A DNA stretch of 64,000 nucleotides, taken from contig JAKJXP020000023.1 in NCBI GenBank assembly GCA_022225965.2, positions 62,001-126,000 of the forward strand. Direction: 5' to 3'. Shown in pieces: positions 1 through 9,442 of the stretch. The notes beneath the pieces were generated by a model that saw only the letters and a list, made by a program, of their open reading frames with translations, was not told the origin of the DNA and did not search any database. Position numbers and translations under genes: made by a program. This stretch comes from Diatrype stigma (taxonomy: Eukaryota > Ascomycota > Sordariomycetes > Xylariales > Diatrypaceae). Numbering within the stretch: position 1 is the stretch's first letter; each line of letters starts with the position of its first letter.

Positions 1-1714
1 AACCACTTGGGGCAAACGGCAACATTAAGAGTTACGAAGCATGAAGGGGCTAGGTTGCATTTTGGGGTTGCATCAACCCCCGAAGGGTTTTAATGATACC
101 ATGGCAGTTGAGCAGTGTCATAATCACTAATTGTTTTGCCGCCCTGGTGATTGTAAAAGTGACGAGTCGAAGCTTTTTTCTCGGAGAAAATATGTGCCAG
201 GTCACTTGTCCTCTGGGCCTAAGCTAGAGATGGATAGGAAGAAAACTTCGGTGTATACGGCGAATCAGGGGGGGAGAGATTCAGGATTGCTGCTGGTCTA
301 TATGATTTGCGGTTCTTTGGTGGCGTTTTTCGGGGTGATCAATCATCGAGGAATCATCGGGCTTTGTTTTCTTCCTTGCTTTCTTCCTTTTAAATTTCCT
401 ATCTTGTCTGTGCAAGTATAGTCTCGACAGTGATTTCAAAAGGGTCACATGTATCACCACAGAGGAGCCCAGTTGCGAATGAAAATAATCCTTGCTGTTA
501 ACCAGTCAACCAGTGTCTGTGTCATTGTGCTGTAAGTTGTGTGTTGATTCGGTATAGTTGCCAAAATCGAGGGGGTATGTTAACTGGTCATTTTGTAAGT
601 CCAGACGTAGATCCGCTGCTCTGGGTGAGTAAACAATACGAGCTCCGTACTATCAAGGCCTTCGGCCACTTTTCATATATTCCCCTTGAGGGTAAGGATC
701 CTCAGTCGACCAAGTGATTTCGCAGTATGCCATCCATGTAATTAATTTCTATAATGACAACATTACCATCGACGGCACAAATCTAGAACGCTAGGTGCTG
801 AGACAATGAGAAGCCAGAGATGTCCTGATGCCGTACTGCTCTATCTAGACATACTGAATGTATACATGTTTAGGGCATACCTCCGTTGCAACCATCCCAC
901 TGTCCGCTCTACCCCTATAGTGATAGATAGATAGCACTCTATTGTGCGACTGGCTAGTCACACCAACTGTAACACGTTCGCCCGCCTCCTCGAGATATAT
1001 CAACCTTGCCTACCTCTGGTATAGGTCATAAGCAATACTCATCACCTTGTAAGTGTTTGGGGCCATTCTAATGATGGCATAGGCTTCACCAGGGAGGCCA
1101 AACCCGACGAGAAAAGGAAAAGGAGGCCGTACGTATTTAGTTGGGACGAATCTTTAGTGAGTTGACATCGTTCGGATTTACTCCTACAAAGTTAGACCAG
1201 CCTAGCCAGCCAGCCTACCTACAGACCTGTACCTAAACACCAAAAGCTACATATGCAAGCTACCATGACCATGGGGTATTATATCATCCCGTCCATGCAA
1301 ATGCGAAACACAAAGATGCCAATATGCACCATGCCGGTATGCCAGGGAAGACAAACGAGAAAACCCGAGGAAGAGAATCAACCGTACGCCGCCGACAAAA
1401 CTCCTGGTTCTCTCTTGAAACATGCCTCTCTCCCTCTCATGCATGCTGCTCTTTTTCAAGAACGGGTTTCCTCTACAGATATGCCTTGACTGACTGGTTC
1501 CCTGTCATCAAGTTTTCCCCTTTCCAGTTTTCATTGCTTGTTACCCCTTTTGATACATAAGTCGAGGTTTTCATCATTCGTTCCGTTCGTTTCCGTTCGT
1601 TCGTTCGTTCGTTCGTTCAATCGTTCATGCGTTCAGTCATCCTTTCATATACTCAGCCAGTCGTTCGTCCAGTTGGTTGGTTGGTTGGTTGGTTGGTTGT
1701 ATCAGAGCATCCAA
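1..1714. other. Intergenic, no gene seen; tetranucleotide repeats near its end
   Basis: I see no convincing coding region here; the open frames are short, mostly lack ATG starts and resemble no family I know. The right-hand end is the downstream flank of the Rrn5-like gene on the minus strand. It holds a (CGTT)n run at 1594-1618 and a (GTTG)n run at 1672-1699, both simple microsatellites. Confidence 0.6.
1594..1699. repeat. Two tetranucleotide microsatellites
   Basis: About six perfect CGTT units lie at 1594-1618 and seven GTTG units at 1672-1699, separated by degenerate CGTTCA-like copies. They sit just beyond the stop of the minus-strand Rrn5-like gene, probably in its 3' UTR. Confidence 0.85.
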
Positions 1715-4096
1715 CTAACCACCAGCCCGGCGCTGTCTCTCCTCCTCCCACTCGGCACGGTAGGCAACCCGCTCATCCCAGTGCTGCTCCGGTCCCTGCT
1801 CCTGTTGCTGCTGCAGGCCATTCTTAGCGGCAGCCGCAGCGGCTCTCCGGCTCTCCTCTCGGAGCCTCTCGCGGCGGGCCTCCTTCTCGCGCTTCTGGCG
1901 CCGGATGTCGGCCTCGATGCGGTGGGTGACCTTATCACCACTGCCGCGACCGGAGCCACTGCCGCCTCTAGCAGCAGTGGCGCCGCCGGCGTCGAGCACC
2001 GCCTCCTCCAGCCACTCCTGCGCCTCCATCGACCGGGAGGCGTCCGCCGACTCCACGAACGCCTCGAGCCAGTGCTCCTTCTCGATGCGCCGGCGCAGCG
2101 CCTGCCGCGCCCGCGTCGTCGCCGCGCCGCCGGTGAACAGGTTCGTGTAGGCCGGCCCGGCCCACTCGATCGCCTCGTGGAAGTCGCGGTCCACCTCGTC
2201 CTGGTTGACGCGGAGGCTGGTGTGGTGTTTGTATAGTTCCGAGAGCGGGGCCTCGTCGGCTTCGTCGTTATCCTCGGCGTCGGTGTCGGCGTCGACCGGG
2301 TCCCCATCTTCGTTAGTGATGGGGTCCTCAGAGGTAGGGCCTTCGGAAGTGGCGCCGGCCAGGTCATCGTCACCGTCTGATGATAGGAGATAGTTGTCAT
2401 CGTCGCCGTCGTCTTCTTTATATACGTCCGACTCCGTCTCTCCGTCGCTGCTCTCTGTGCTGTCATCGGCCCTATAGCCTAGTGCCTTTTCTACTTCGTT
2501 GTAGCTCATGAAATCGACCTCATCCTCGGACTCATGGTCGGCCTTTTCATCATTAGAATAACCTGAAGCATCGCGGATGTTAGAGAATTGTTCATCCTGG
2601 GTTCTGATGTCAGCGAAGCCGGCAGTCTCCTCATCGCTTTCGTCCTCCTCCTTCTCAACATCGTCATCATCGCCATGGTCATCATCATCAGCATCATCAT
2701 CTCCATCATGGTCATCATCAGACTCATCGTCGCGATAGACGTTCAACTTCAGCCTGCGCGCGCTGCGGGCCCAGAAGCCGCGGGCGTGGATCTCGCCCCG
2801 GCCGTTCCCGGCGGCGTTGCGGGCCAGCGACGCGGCGGCGGCGGCGCGCACGTCCTTGGCCTTGACGAGCGGGCGGGTGCGGCGGTCGCCGCCCTCGAGC
2901 TTGGCGCGGATGCGGGACGACGCCGCGTGCAGAGCGGCGGCCACGAGGCGGCGCGTGACGCTCTCGACGAGCGCGCCAAAGTCCTGGAACGCCGTCGCGC
3001 GCATCGAGGGCGGCTCCTCCGAGAAAAATTGCCAGCTGAGGTCCGGCACCGCCGAGTTCATGAATACCCGCTCCGACAGCTGGAGCCAGTTATGCACGTG
3101 CAGGAGCTCGGCGAAGGGGGGCGCCTTGCGCTGGTACTGCTGCTGCTGCTGATACTGCAGCTGCTGCTGGCGGTAGATGGGGCCCTCGCCGGCCAGGGCG
3201 CGGCTGATGTTCGTGGGGGCGTTGGCGGGGCTGAGGTCCGGGTGGTGCAGGTAGGGGTAGTTGCGGCGGCGGAAGTTCTCGCGCACCTCGCGGTCGAGGA
3301 AGGTCGCGAGCGCGGGCGTGATGAGCCAGGCGCCGCCCCAGCGCTTGGCCTCGCACTTGTCCTCGTGCTGCTGCTCGCGCAGGGTGAGCTCGTCGGCGAA
3401 CACCTCGAGGCTGGCGCAGACGTCCTGGCTGACGTCGGCGGCGGCGGGGACGTCGGCGATCGAGACGCCGATCTCGCGCGGGTCGGCGCCCGCCTCGGCC
3501 CGGCGCGCCCGCAGCTCCTCCCGCAGCAGCGTCAGGTACTGCTGCACCTCCAGCTCGCTCTTGGTGCGGACGCGGCGCGCGATCTCGGCCGTGTCGAGCC
3601 GGCCCGCCCGCTCCAGCGCGCAGAAGAAGTGCTCCTTCTCGACGGCCTGCCACGTGACGGCGCCGACCTGCGACGGGAGGAGGTCCGTCTTCAGGGAGCC
3701 GGGGGCCGCGGCCTTGGTGAGGGCGTTGAGCCGCCTTCTCATCTCCATGACGTCCTGGTTGTACAGGTCGACGTAGGTCTGCGTGAAGAAGCCCCTATGC
3801 CGCTTCAGAGGCTGGCCCGCCGGGTCCGCGCCTGGGATGCTGTACTCGCTGCGGCGTCTCTTGCGCGAGGTTCGCATGACGGTGGTGGGGTTCGCGACTG
3901 GTACTGCTGCTGATGGACCTGCGTCCGCTTGCTGGTTTTCAGCGCCCGGGCTCACCGGACGCATGGGAAGTTGGAACTCATGCTCCGGACCCTGCTGAGG
4001 CCCCTGTTGTTGCTGATGCTGATGAGAGCCTTCAGAGGAGTCCATCTCTGAGGATCCGCCAGGGGAGCCTAGAGCATAATCATCGTCTAGATCCAT
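1715..4096 (-). CDS. RNA polymerase I initiation factor Rrn5-like protein (SANT/Myb domain)
   Basis: A single uninterrupted frame of 793 residues starts at the ATG at 4094-4096. Residues about 140-185 form a SANT/Myb-like module (VTWQAVEKEHFFCALE, then KSELEVQQYLTLL), the arrangement of Rrn5, a subunit of the upstream activating factor that recruits Pol I to the rDNA promoter. Around residues 450-490 and 555-620 are long Asp/Glu-rich tracts. A Gln-rich stretch (residues about 305-325) is encoded by CTG/CAG repeats near 3135-3170. The C-terminal 60 residues are Arg/Glu-rich and probably helical. The gene diverges from the IRC3-like gene across a 650-bp gap. The family assignment rests on the SANT segment and overall shape; another SANT-domain nuclear protein is possible. 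Confidence 0.68.
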   Translation of the reverse strand: MDLDDDYALGSPGGSSEMDSSEGSHQHQQQQGPQQGPEHEFQLPMRPVSPGAENQQADAGPSAAVPVANPTTVMRTSRKRRRSEYSIPGADPAGQPLKRHRGFFTQTYVDLYNQDVMEMRRRLNALTKAAAPGSLKTDLLPSQVGAVTWQAVEKEHFFCALERAGRLDTAEIARRVRTKSELEVQQYLTLLREELRARRAEAGADPREIGVSIADVPAAADVSQDVCASLEVFADELTLREQQHEDKCEAKRWGGAWLITPALATFLDREVRENFRRRNYPYLHHPDLSPANAPTNISRALAGEGPIYRQQQLQYQQQQQYQRKAPPFAELLHVHNWLQLSERVFMNSAVPDLSWQFFSEEPPSMRATAFQDFGALVESVTRRLVAAALHAASSRIRAKLEGGDRRTRPLVKAKDVRAAAAASLARNAAGNGRGEIHARGFWARSARRLKLNVYRDDESDDDHDGDDDADDDDHGDDDDVEKEEDESDEETAGFADIRTQDEQFSNIRDASGYSNDEKADHESEDEVDFMSYNEVEKALGYRADDSTESSDGETESDVYKEDDGDDDNYLLSSDGDDDLAGATSEGPTSEDPITNEDGDPVDADTDAEDNDEADEAPLSELYKHHTSLRVNQDEVDRDFHEAIEWAGPAYTNLFTGGAATTRARQALRRRIEKEHWLEAFVESADASRSMEAQEWLEEAVLDAGGATAARGGSGSGRGSGDKVTHRIEADIRRQKREKEARRERLREESRRAAAAAAKNGLQQQQEQGPEQHWDERVAYRAEWEEERQRRAGG

Positions 4097-4746
4097 TGTT
4101 GCGGTTGAGGATTATGCTGGTGGAAAGAGTGACATGAACTTCTTTCGCCCGAATCCCTGTATGTCGGATGAGCAACGGCCATTCGCAGATATGGAAAGGA
4201 TTGGCTTACAAGATGAGATTTACCCCTATCCTGTAGTTTGTACTTCTTGTTGTAAGAAAGGTGAGGAAGCGAATGTTGGCTTAGCTTTCGAACCTTGTCT
4301 TGTTGTGAGAGAAAATCGCAAAAGTTGAAGAACCACAGACTACGGCGAGTGTTTATGTACGCGACTGGTGATCAAAGTTGGTGACATATTATTTCAATGT
4401 AGGTGGTTCGTTTAGTCAGGAGAGAGGACGCGCTTCTGTTGCGTTTCTGTTGCTACCGTAACCCAGTGCCCTAAGTGCCCCTTATCGGATAGCGCTAGGC
4501 GAGGTTATCCAGACATTCAGGGCAGTCACAGCAGTCAAGGCCGCTGTAGGTTGCACAGCAGCCGTCGGTCTCACGCTAACGGGCTGTGCTAATTTGTTAG
4601 CGCCCATCATACAGCCAATAGGAGTGAGATCCGTCTGCCGATAAGAAACCTTCACGGACTGTCACAGTCGACACTTCCATTAGAGAGATATTCAAGGTGT
4701 TTAAAGTATTTGAGATATCAGGGATCAATGATTGAGCTCAACTCAC
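4097..4746. promoter_or_regulatory. Divergent promoter region between Rrn5-like and IRC3-like genes
   Basis: These 650 bp separate two head-to-head genes and should hold both promoters. No clear TATA box is seen. An inverted repeat of 7 bp (CGCTAAC at 4574-4580, GTTAGCG at 4596-4602) could be a binding site, but this is only a pattern. Confidence 0.5.
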
Positions 4747-6891
4747 ATGCAAAGATACATTTCATTTCCATTCACCAGAGCCTCGTCTAGCTCCTCTGAC
4801 CTGGTCCCAACTCCCTCAAGACAACCCACCATCCTTTCATCTATCCATCGTTTCACAGGATGTGCAATGCCACGTCTTTGTCCAAGATGGCTTCATCTGG
4901 CGAGCTTGTCATGGAAAATACCACCCAGTATTGTTCCACCTCCAAGACGCTCCTTCTCAGCTTCAGCAGTGCTGACAGCGGCTACCTTGAAGAGCTCACC
5001 ACTTCCCTCAGTACTCTCCCCCATCCAGCTCCGTGACTACCAAGAAGAATGCATACAATCTGTCTTGACCACCATAGAAGTCGGTCATAAGCGCATAGGC
5101 ATCTCCTTAGCCACAGGTGCAGGGAAGACGGTCATCTTCACCCAGCTCATCGAACGGATCCCACCGCGTCTCAAGAGGGCTGATCGGACCTTGATTTTGG
5201 CCCACAGGCGAGAGTTGGTGGAGCAAGCAGCAAGGCACTGCTCCAGTGCATATCCCACCAAGACGGTTGAGATCGAAATGGGCAATATACATTCATCGGG
5301 CTCGGCAGACATCACCGTTGCCAGCATCCAGAGCATCACCTCGGGAGATCGGATCGACAAGTTTGATCCGAGGCAGTTCAAGCTGATACTTGTTGATGAA
5401 GCTCATCATATCGTCGCACCTATGTACCTGAAAACTTTAGAGCACTTCGGATTAGAAGAGAAGAGAGATGTCTCTCCCATCTTGGTTGGAGTTTCGGCTA
5501 CATTCTCACGATTCGATGGCCTTAAATTAGGGTCCGCAATCGATCAAATAGCCTACCACAAGGATTATATCGACATGATAGGCGATAAGTGGTTATCAGA
5601 TGTCATCTTTACGACAGTCGAGTCAACAGCGAATCTTACCAAGGTTAAGTCTGGATCTAACGGCGATTTCAGACAAGGAGAGTTATCCGAGGTGGTGAAT
5701 ACCGATCGTGTCAACGAGATTACTGTCCGTAGCTGGTTTGCTAAGGCTGCCGGGCGGAAATCGACACTGGCCTTCTGTGTGGATCTCGCACATGTGACTG
5801 GATTATGCCAAACATTTCGAAAGCACGGCGTGGATGCCCGTTTCGTGACCGGTGATACGCCCAAAGTGGAAAGGAGCGAGCGGTTAGATGCGTTCAAGCG
5901 AGGGGAGTTTCCAGTCCTGGTCAACTGTGGCGTCTTCACAGAGGGAACGGATATTCCCAATATCGATTGCGTTCTGTTGGGGAGACCAACCCGCTCCCGC
6001 AATCTCCTGGTTCAAATGATAGGAAGAGGTATGAGACTGCATCCTGGGAAGACCAACTGCCACATCATAGATATGGTGTCGAGCTTGTCGACCGGTGTGG
6101 TATCCACGCCCACACTGTTCGGCCTCGATCCCTCGGAAATTGTCAAGGATGCCTCCGTGGAGGATCTCAAAAGTCTGAAGGAGCGAAAGGATGCTGAGCA
6201 GGAGAGAAAAGAACAAGTCCTTGCAGAAACCGCTCCCGTTGGTACCTTCCCTACAATGAAGGCGAACGACCCCAATGCGAATGGGGAGATCACGTTTACT
6301 GAGTATGAGTCCGTGTTCGACCTCATTGAGGACACCTCGACCGAGAGACACATCCGCGCGATCAGCCAGAATGCCTGGGTACAAGCTGCACCGGACAAGT
6401 ACATACTCTCGGGCCTGGACGGGTCATTTCTCAGGCTGGAACGGGCAGATGACACGGAAGCCAGCGACGTCCAATACGTGGCATGGGAAGTCCAGGCATT
6501 ACCTAAAAAATTCTCGGCAAAGGTTCCCTACGCGAAGCCTCGGCGCCTGTGCGAAGCGACTACCCTCGTCGCCGCTGTGCATGGGGCTGATAGTTATGCG
6601 GCAGAAAAGTATCCGCGCTGGCTCATCTCAAAATCGCAGTCCTGGCGCCGCGGACCCCCAACCGAGGGCCAGCTCAAGTTCCTGAATCAACTCCGAGATG
6701 AGGACAAGAAATTAGAAGCTGCGGACATCACCAAGGGGAAGGCTGCTGATATGATAACCAAAATTCGCCACGGGGCTCGTGGCGCGTTCTCCACCATTAA
6801 GACCAAGCAGCAGCAGAAGGAGAGGCAGCAACTTGCGGTTGAGAGACAGAAACTTCGCGAGAAAGTCGCCGTTGGACCCGTGACTGCTTGA
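4747..6891 (+). CDS. IRC3: Mitochondrial DEAD/DEAH-type DNA helicase, Irc3-like
   Basis: The protein is a superfamily 2 helicase like yeast Irc3, a branched-DNA helicase that maintains mitochondrial DNA. From the first in-frame ATG (4747) it has 714 residues and no intron. Visible motifs are the Q-motif region (RDYQEECIQSV), Walker A (ATGAGKT), DEAH, SAT (VSATFSRF) and motif VI (QMIGRGMR). The N terminus is basic and Ser-rich with a mitochondrial-type end (RRSFSASAV). A second ATG at 4867 begins MPRLCPRWLHLASL, itself a good targeting peptide and giving 674 residues, so the true start is uncertain. The C-terminal part after the helicase core (about 200 residues, ending in a charged helix) is typical of fungal Irc3. 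The gene diverges from the Rrn5-like gene. Confidence 0.85.
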   Translation: MQRYISFPFTRASSSSSDLVPTPSRQPTILSSIHRFTGCAMPRLCPRWLHLASLSWKIPPSIVPPPRRSFSASAVLTAATLKSSPLPSVLSPIQLRDYQEECIQSVLTTIEVGHKRIGISLATGAGKTVIFTQLIERIPPRLKRADRTLILAHRRELVEQAARHCSSAYPTKTVEIEMGNIHSSGSADITVASIQSITSGDRIDKFDPRQFKLILVDEAHHIVAPMYLKTLEHFGLEEKRDVSPILVGVSATFSRFDGLKLGSAIDQIAYHKDYIDMIGDKWLSDVIFTTVESTANLTKVKSGSNGDFRQGELSEVVNTDRVNEITVRSWFAKAAGRKSTLAFCVDLAHVTGLCQTFRKHGVDARFVTGDTPKVERSERLDAFKRGEFPVLVNCGVFTEGTDIPNIDCVLLGRPTRSRNLLVQMIGRGMRLHPGKTNCHIIDMVSSLSTGVVSTPTLFGLDPSEIVKDASVEDLKSLKERKDAEQERKEQVLAETAPVGTFPTMKANDPNANGEITFTEYESVFDLIEDTSTERHIRAISQNAWVQAAPDKYILSGLDGSFLRLERADDTEASDVQYVAWEVQALPKKFSAKVPYAKPRRLCEATTLVAAVHGADSYAAEKYPRWLISKSQSWRRGPPTEGQLKFLNQLRDEDKKLEAADITKGKAADMITKIRHGARGAFSTIKTKQQQKERQQLAVERQKLREKVAVGPVTA

Positions 6892-8942
6892 GCGGATTGC
6901 CGATAGGCCCCCTTTGTTGGGAGGGCTGAAAGTCGAAACAATTAGCTTTTGAAGCCAAACTTAAACGATGCATCATAGCACTCAACCATTATATATCCTT
7001 ACTGTTTGGGGGCTCGTTTCAACACTATTAAATTTCAGGATTCGGTGCGACCCCTAGGTGATCGGTTTGTCGACAAGTCCTATACCGTAGCGTTGGTCAT
7101 ATAGCAAATAGCGACACTGCTCCCAGGCGACTTTGCGTTGCTTCTGCATCCTAAGTTATTTCAAACGAAGCCGAGATGATACCACTACCAATGGAGGCAG
7201 TGATCTGGTGATGCTAGCCATAGCACTCCTAGATCTAACATCAATTTTGATACTGATTCCCGGTGCTACCAGTGTTGGGTTCCGTGAGCCGGGACATAGC
7301 CCCATTCCATAGTGTGCTCAGTCGCCTAAGCCAACTGTCCCTGTGTGACTTCTCCAAGCTCGTCTTCAGCATGGAAGATTGGGAGTTGGTAATAAGGGGA
7401 CTGCGGATTATATATTGGTTGAGTGATGTGACACACAAGCACCCCTGTCACAAGATGGTTCAAGCAGCCAGGAGAGATATGGTATAATGGGACAATAGGC
7501 CGTCGCGACTTCTGCCCACATTGAGCCTACGAAGGTCATCATCGCAAACGACAGTACATTTGCGAGTCGCTAAGAATGTGCGCAACTTGCCACAATGTCC
7601 AGCGTTCAATCAGGGGAAGCTATCGAAATATGGAGGACCGTTTATGTCGAAGTGGAGGTATTCACAATAATACGAAGGATCGTGGGAGGTCAATTCATCC
7701 GCATACAACAACCCTACCTACCCCATCAGATGCTGCCACCACTCGACGAAGGATACATGGCTGGTTTTCCTACTGAAATGTATATATACTAGATAACATA
7801 GATTTGCTTCTACCATCTCAGCTACTACTTTCCATTACATGAATGGACTCCAGTTTCATCATATCACTTACTAGGAAAACCCATTGAGTTTTCTTTTGGC
7901 GCGAGAAGGCTCACTACGTACGCAATGCTCATACTACGTAGATTGGCCTCACAACTGCTGCGATTGACTTTCACTACTATAGTACAGGTATAGTTGCCAA
8001 GACGGTGAACCCAAATCCTGGGGCTTTGATCTGCAGCGAGTAGCCTAGGCACTTGAAAAACAGAGCCGCGATGATGCCTTGAATATAACTGCCGTCGGAT
8101 GTAGCTGACTTTCTCCCATTGGCTGGCTGAATCGTAAAGGAGAAGAAGGGTGTGGGGGTCGTATACCTGGGTGATTGCGGGGTGCTTCTTGGTCAAGGAG
8201 TACATACCTAGAATACTTAAGTATCTTCCGGCAAGGACTGATGTTTATTGTCGAGAGCGAGACAACATAGATCACGTACGATGGTTATGATGTAGAGAGC
8301 ATGAGGAAATGTACGCGTACAATACTGTAGTCAAGGCATTATAGACTTGAGCGATTGATGGAGAAGCTATGTATGTATCCAAAGAAACATCAACACGTTC
8401 TTAGACGTACGTACGTGATTACCTATGTACGGAGTACGTAATTATGTACGTAGTGTATCCTGCAGGGAATTCGATAGCGGGTATTTAACGAGCGCGGTTG
8501 GTCCCAACGGCATCAAAGTGCCCATCGGTTCAATGATTCGCATCGCATCATCCAGCCTTGGAAATCACATAGTATATATGCAGCCAGGACTGCTTCTTCA
8601 CTGCTCAGGAGGAAATTGAATATCATGTGTTAACCCCCTTGGCCTGGGAATAAGGAACTAAACTAGGTACAATGCGCGAGGAGACACATGACCTCATTCC
8701 CGCTTCATAAGGTTGAGTTAGCCTGTTGACATGTGAACAGCCATGTAAGCCTCCAACTTATGTATGTACATGTATGTACGTACCCGTCTGTAGGCATTGT
8801 CGTCTGCAACACTTCGTTCGTACTTCGTATATTGACAGTACAACACAGCGGGGAGCTGCCCAGGTGTTGAGCGTTCCTTGATCGGGGTTAGTCAAGCCCG
8901 CGTTGGTCGGTATCACGGTTAAGCATGAGACCTGGAGCGGGC

Positions 8943-9000
8943 CCTCGGCATTCTTCCAGATGGCAAATGGGAGACGTCGGGTCGCTGCTCTCTGCCTCGG
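8943..9000 (+). promoter_or_regulatory. Pair of CCTCGG sites (FarA/FarB-type fatty-acid response elements)
   Basis: CCTCGG occurs at 8943-8948 and 8995-9000, 500 and 448 bp before the FOX2 ATG. CCTCGG is the established core for the FarA/FarB zinc-cluster regulators that induce peroxisomal beta-oxidation genes on fatty acids in Aspergillus. Two copies about 50 bp apart before a beta-oxidation gene make a functional role plausible, but a hexamer can occur by chance. Confidence 0.5.
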
Positions 9001-9210
9001 CTGATCTAAAAAGGGAGCTAAGCTGTGGTCGAATGCGGCATGTTATTCGGTGCTTAGGGAAGAATAATGCGCAGTAGCGTGCCTAGCAGCCCCAGGCATT
9101 GTACTAACGGCGGGTATGGAGTCGGTTGGTATGTATTGTATGTACAGAGTAGACTGGAAAGCTGGGGAAATGATGCTGGAGAGCTTCCGTAGCTGCTTAT
9201 GAATTAACAC

Positions 9211-9240
9211 CTACATATGCCTACATATGCCTACATATAC
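9211..9240 (+). repeat. Tandem decamer CTACATATGC x3
   Basis: Three head-to-tail 10-bp units (the third differs by one base) are followed by degenerate CTACATAT copies to about 9266. It lies about 200 bp before the FOX2 start codon. Confidence 0.85.
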
Positions 9241-9442
9241 CACATACCATCTACATATCTACATGTATAGTACGGAACATCAAGCTGCAAACCTCCCAAC
9301 CTTCTCCTGCTTGTCCATCATATAATATAATCTCTTCCTCCTATTGGGTTCACAATCCCTTCTATCGCAACCATTTCCCTTTTCATTCCCCTACCCCTTT
9401 GGCATATATCCATCCACGTCGCTACGTTGCCTCTATATTACC

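Larger units (their letters stand above)
6892..9442. other. Intergenic 2.5 kb; FOX2 upstream region at the right end
   Basis: No supported gene. A 113-codon ATG frame on the minus strand (7864-8205) has no recognisable domain. The right part is the promoter of FOX2, with two CCTCGG sites, a decamer repeat at 9211-9240 and an AT-rich TATA-like patch at about 9318-9332. Words of the type GTACGGAGTAC (8427-8437) and GTACAGAGTAG (9142-9152) recur here and elsewhere in the window. Confidence 0.55.

Noticed and set aside
1715..3913. Long plus-strand frame antisense to the Rrn5-like gene (2588-3913)
   Set aside because: A GC-rich shadow of the real gene; its translation is Ala/Gly/Arg-biased and has no domain.
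7864..8205. 113-codon ATG frame on the minus strand in the FOX2 upstream region
   Set aside because: No recognised family, no signal peptide and no supporting splice or promoter features.
9211..9266. Regular 10-bp repeats, considered as a CRISPR-like array
   Set aside because: Units are directly adjacent with no spacers, and the genome is eukaryotic; it is a simple tandem repeat.
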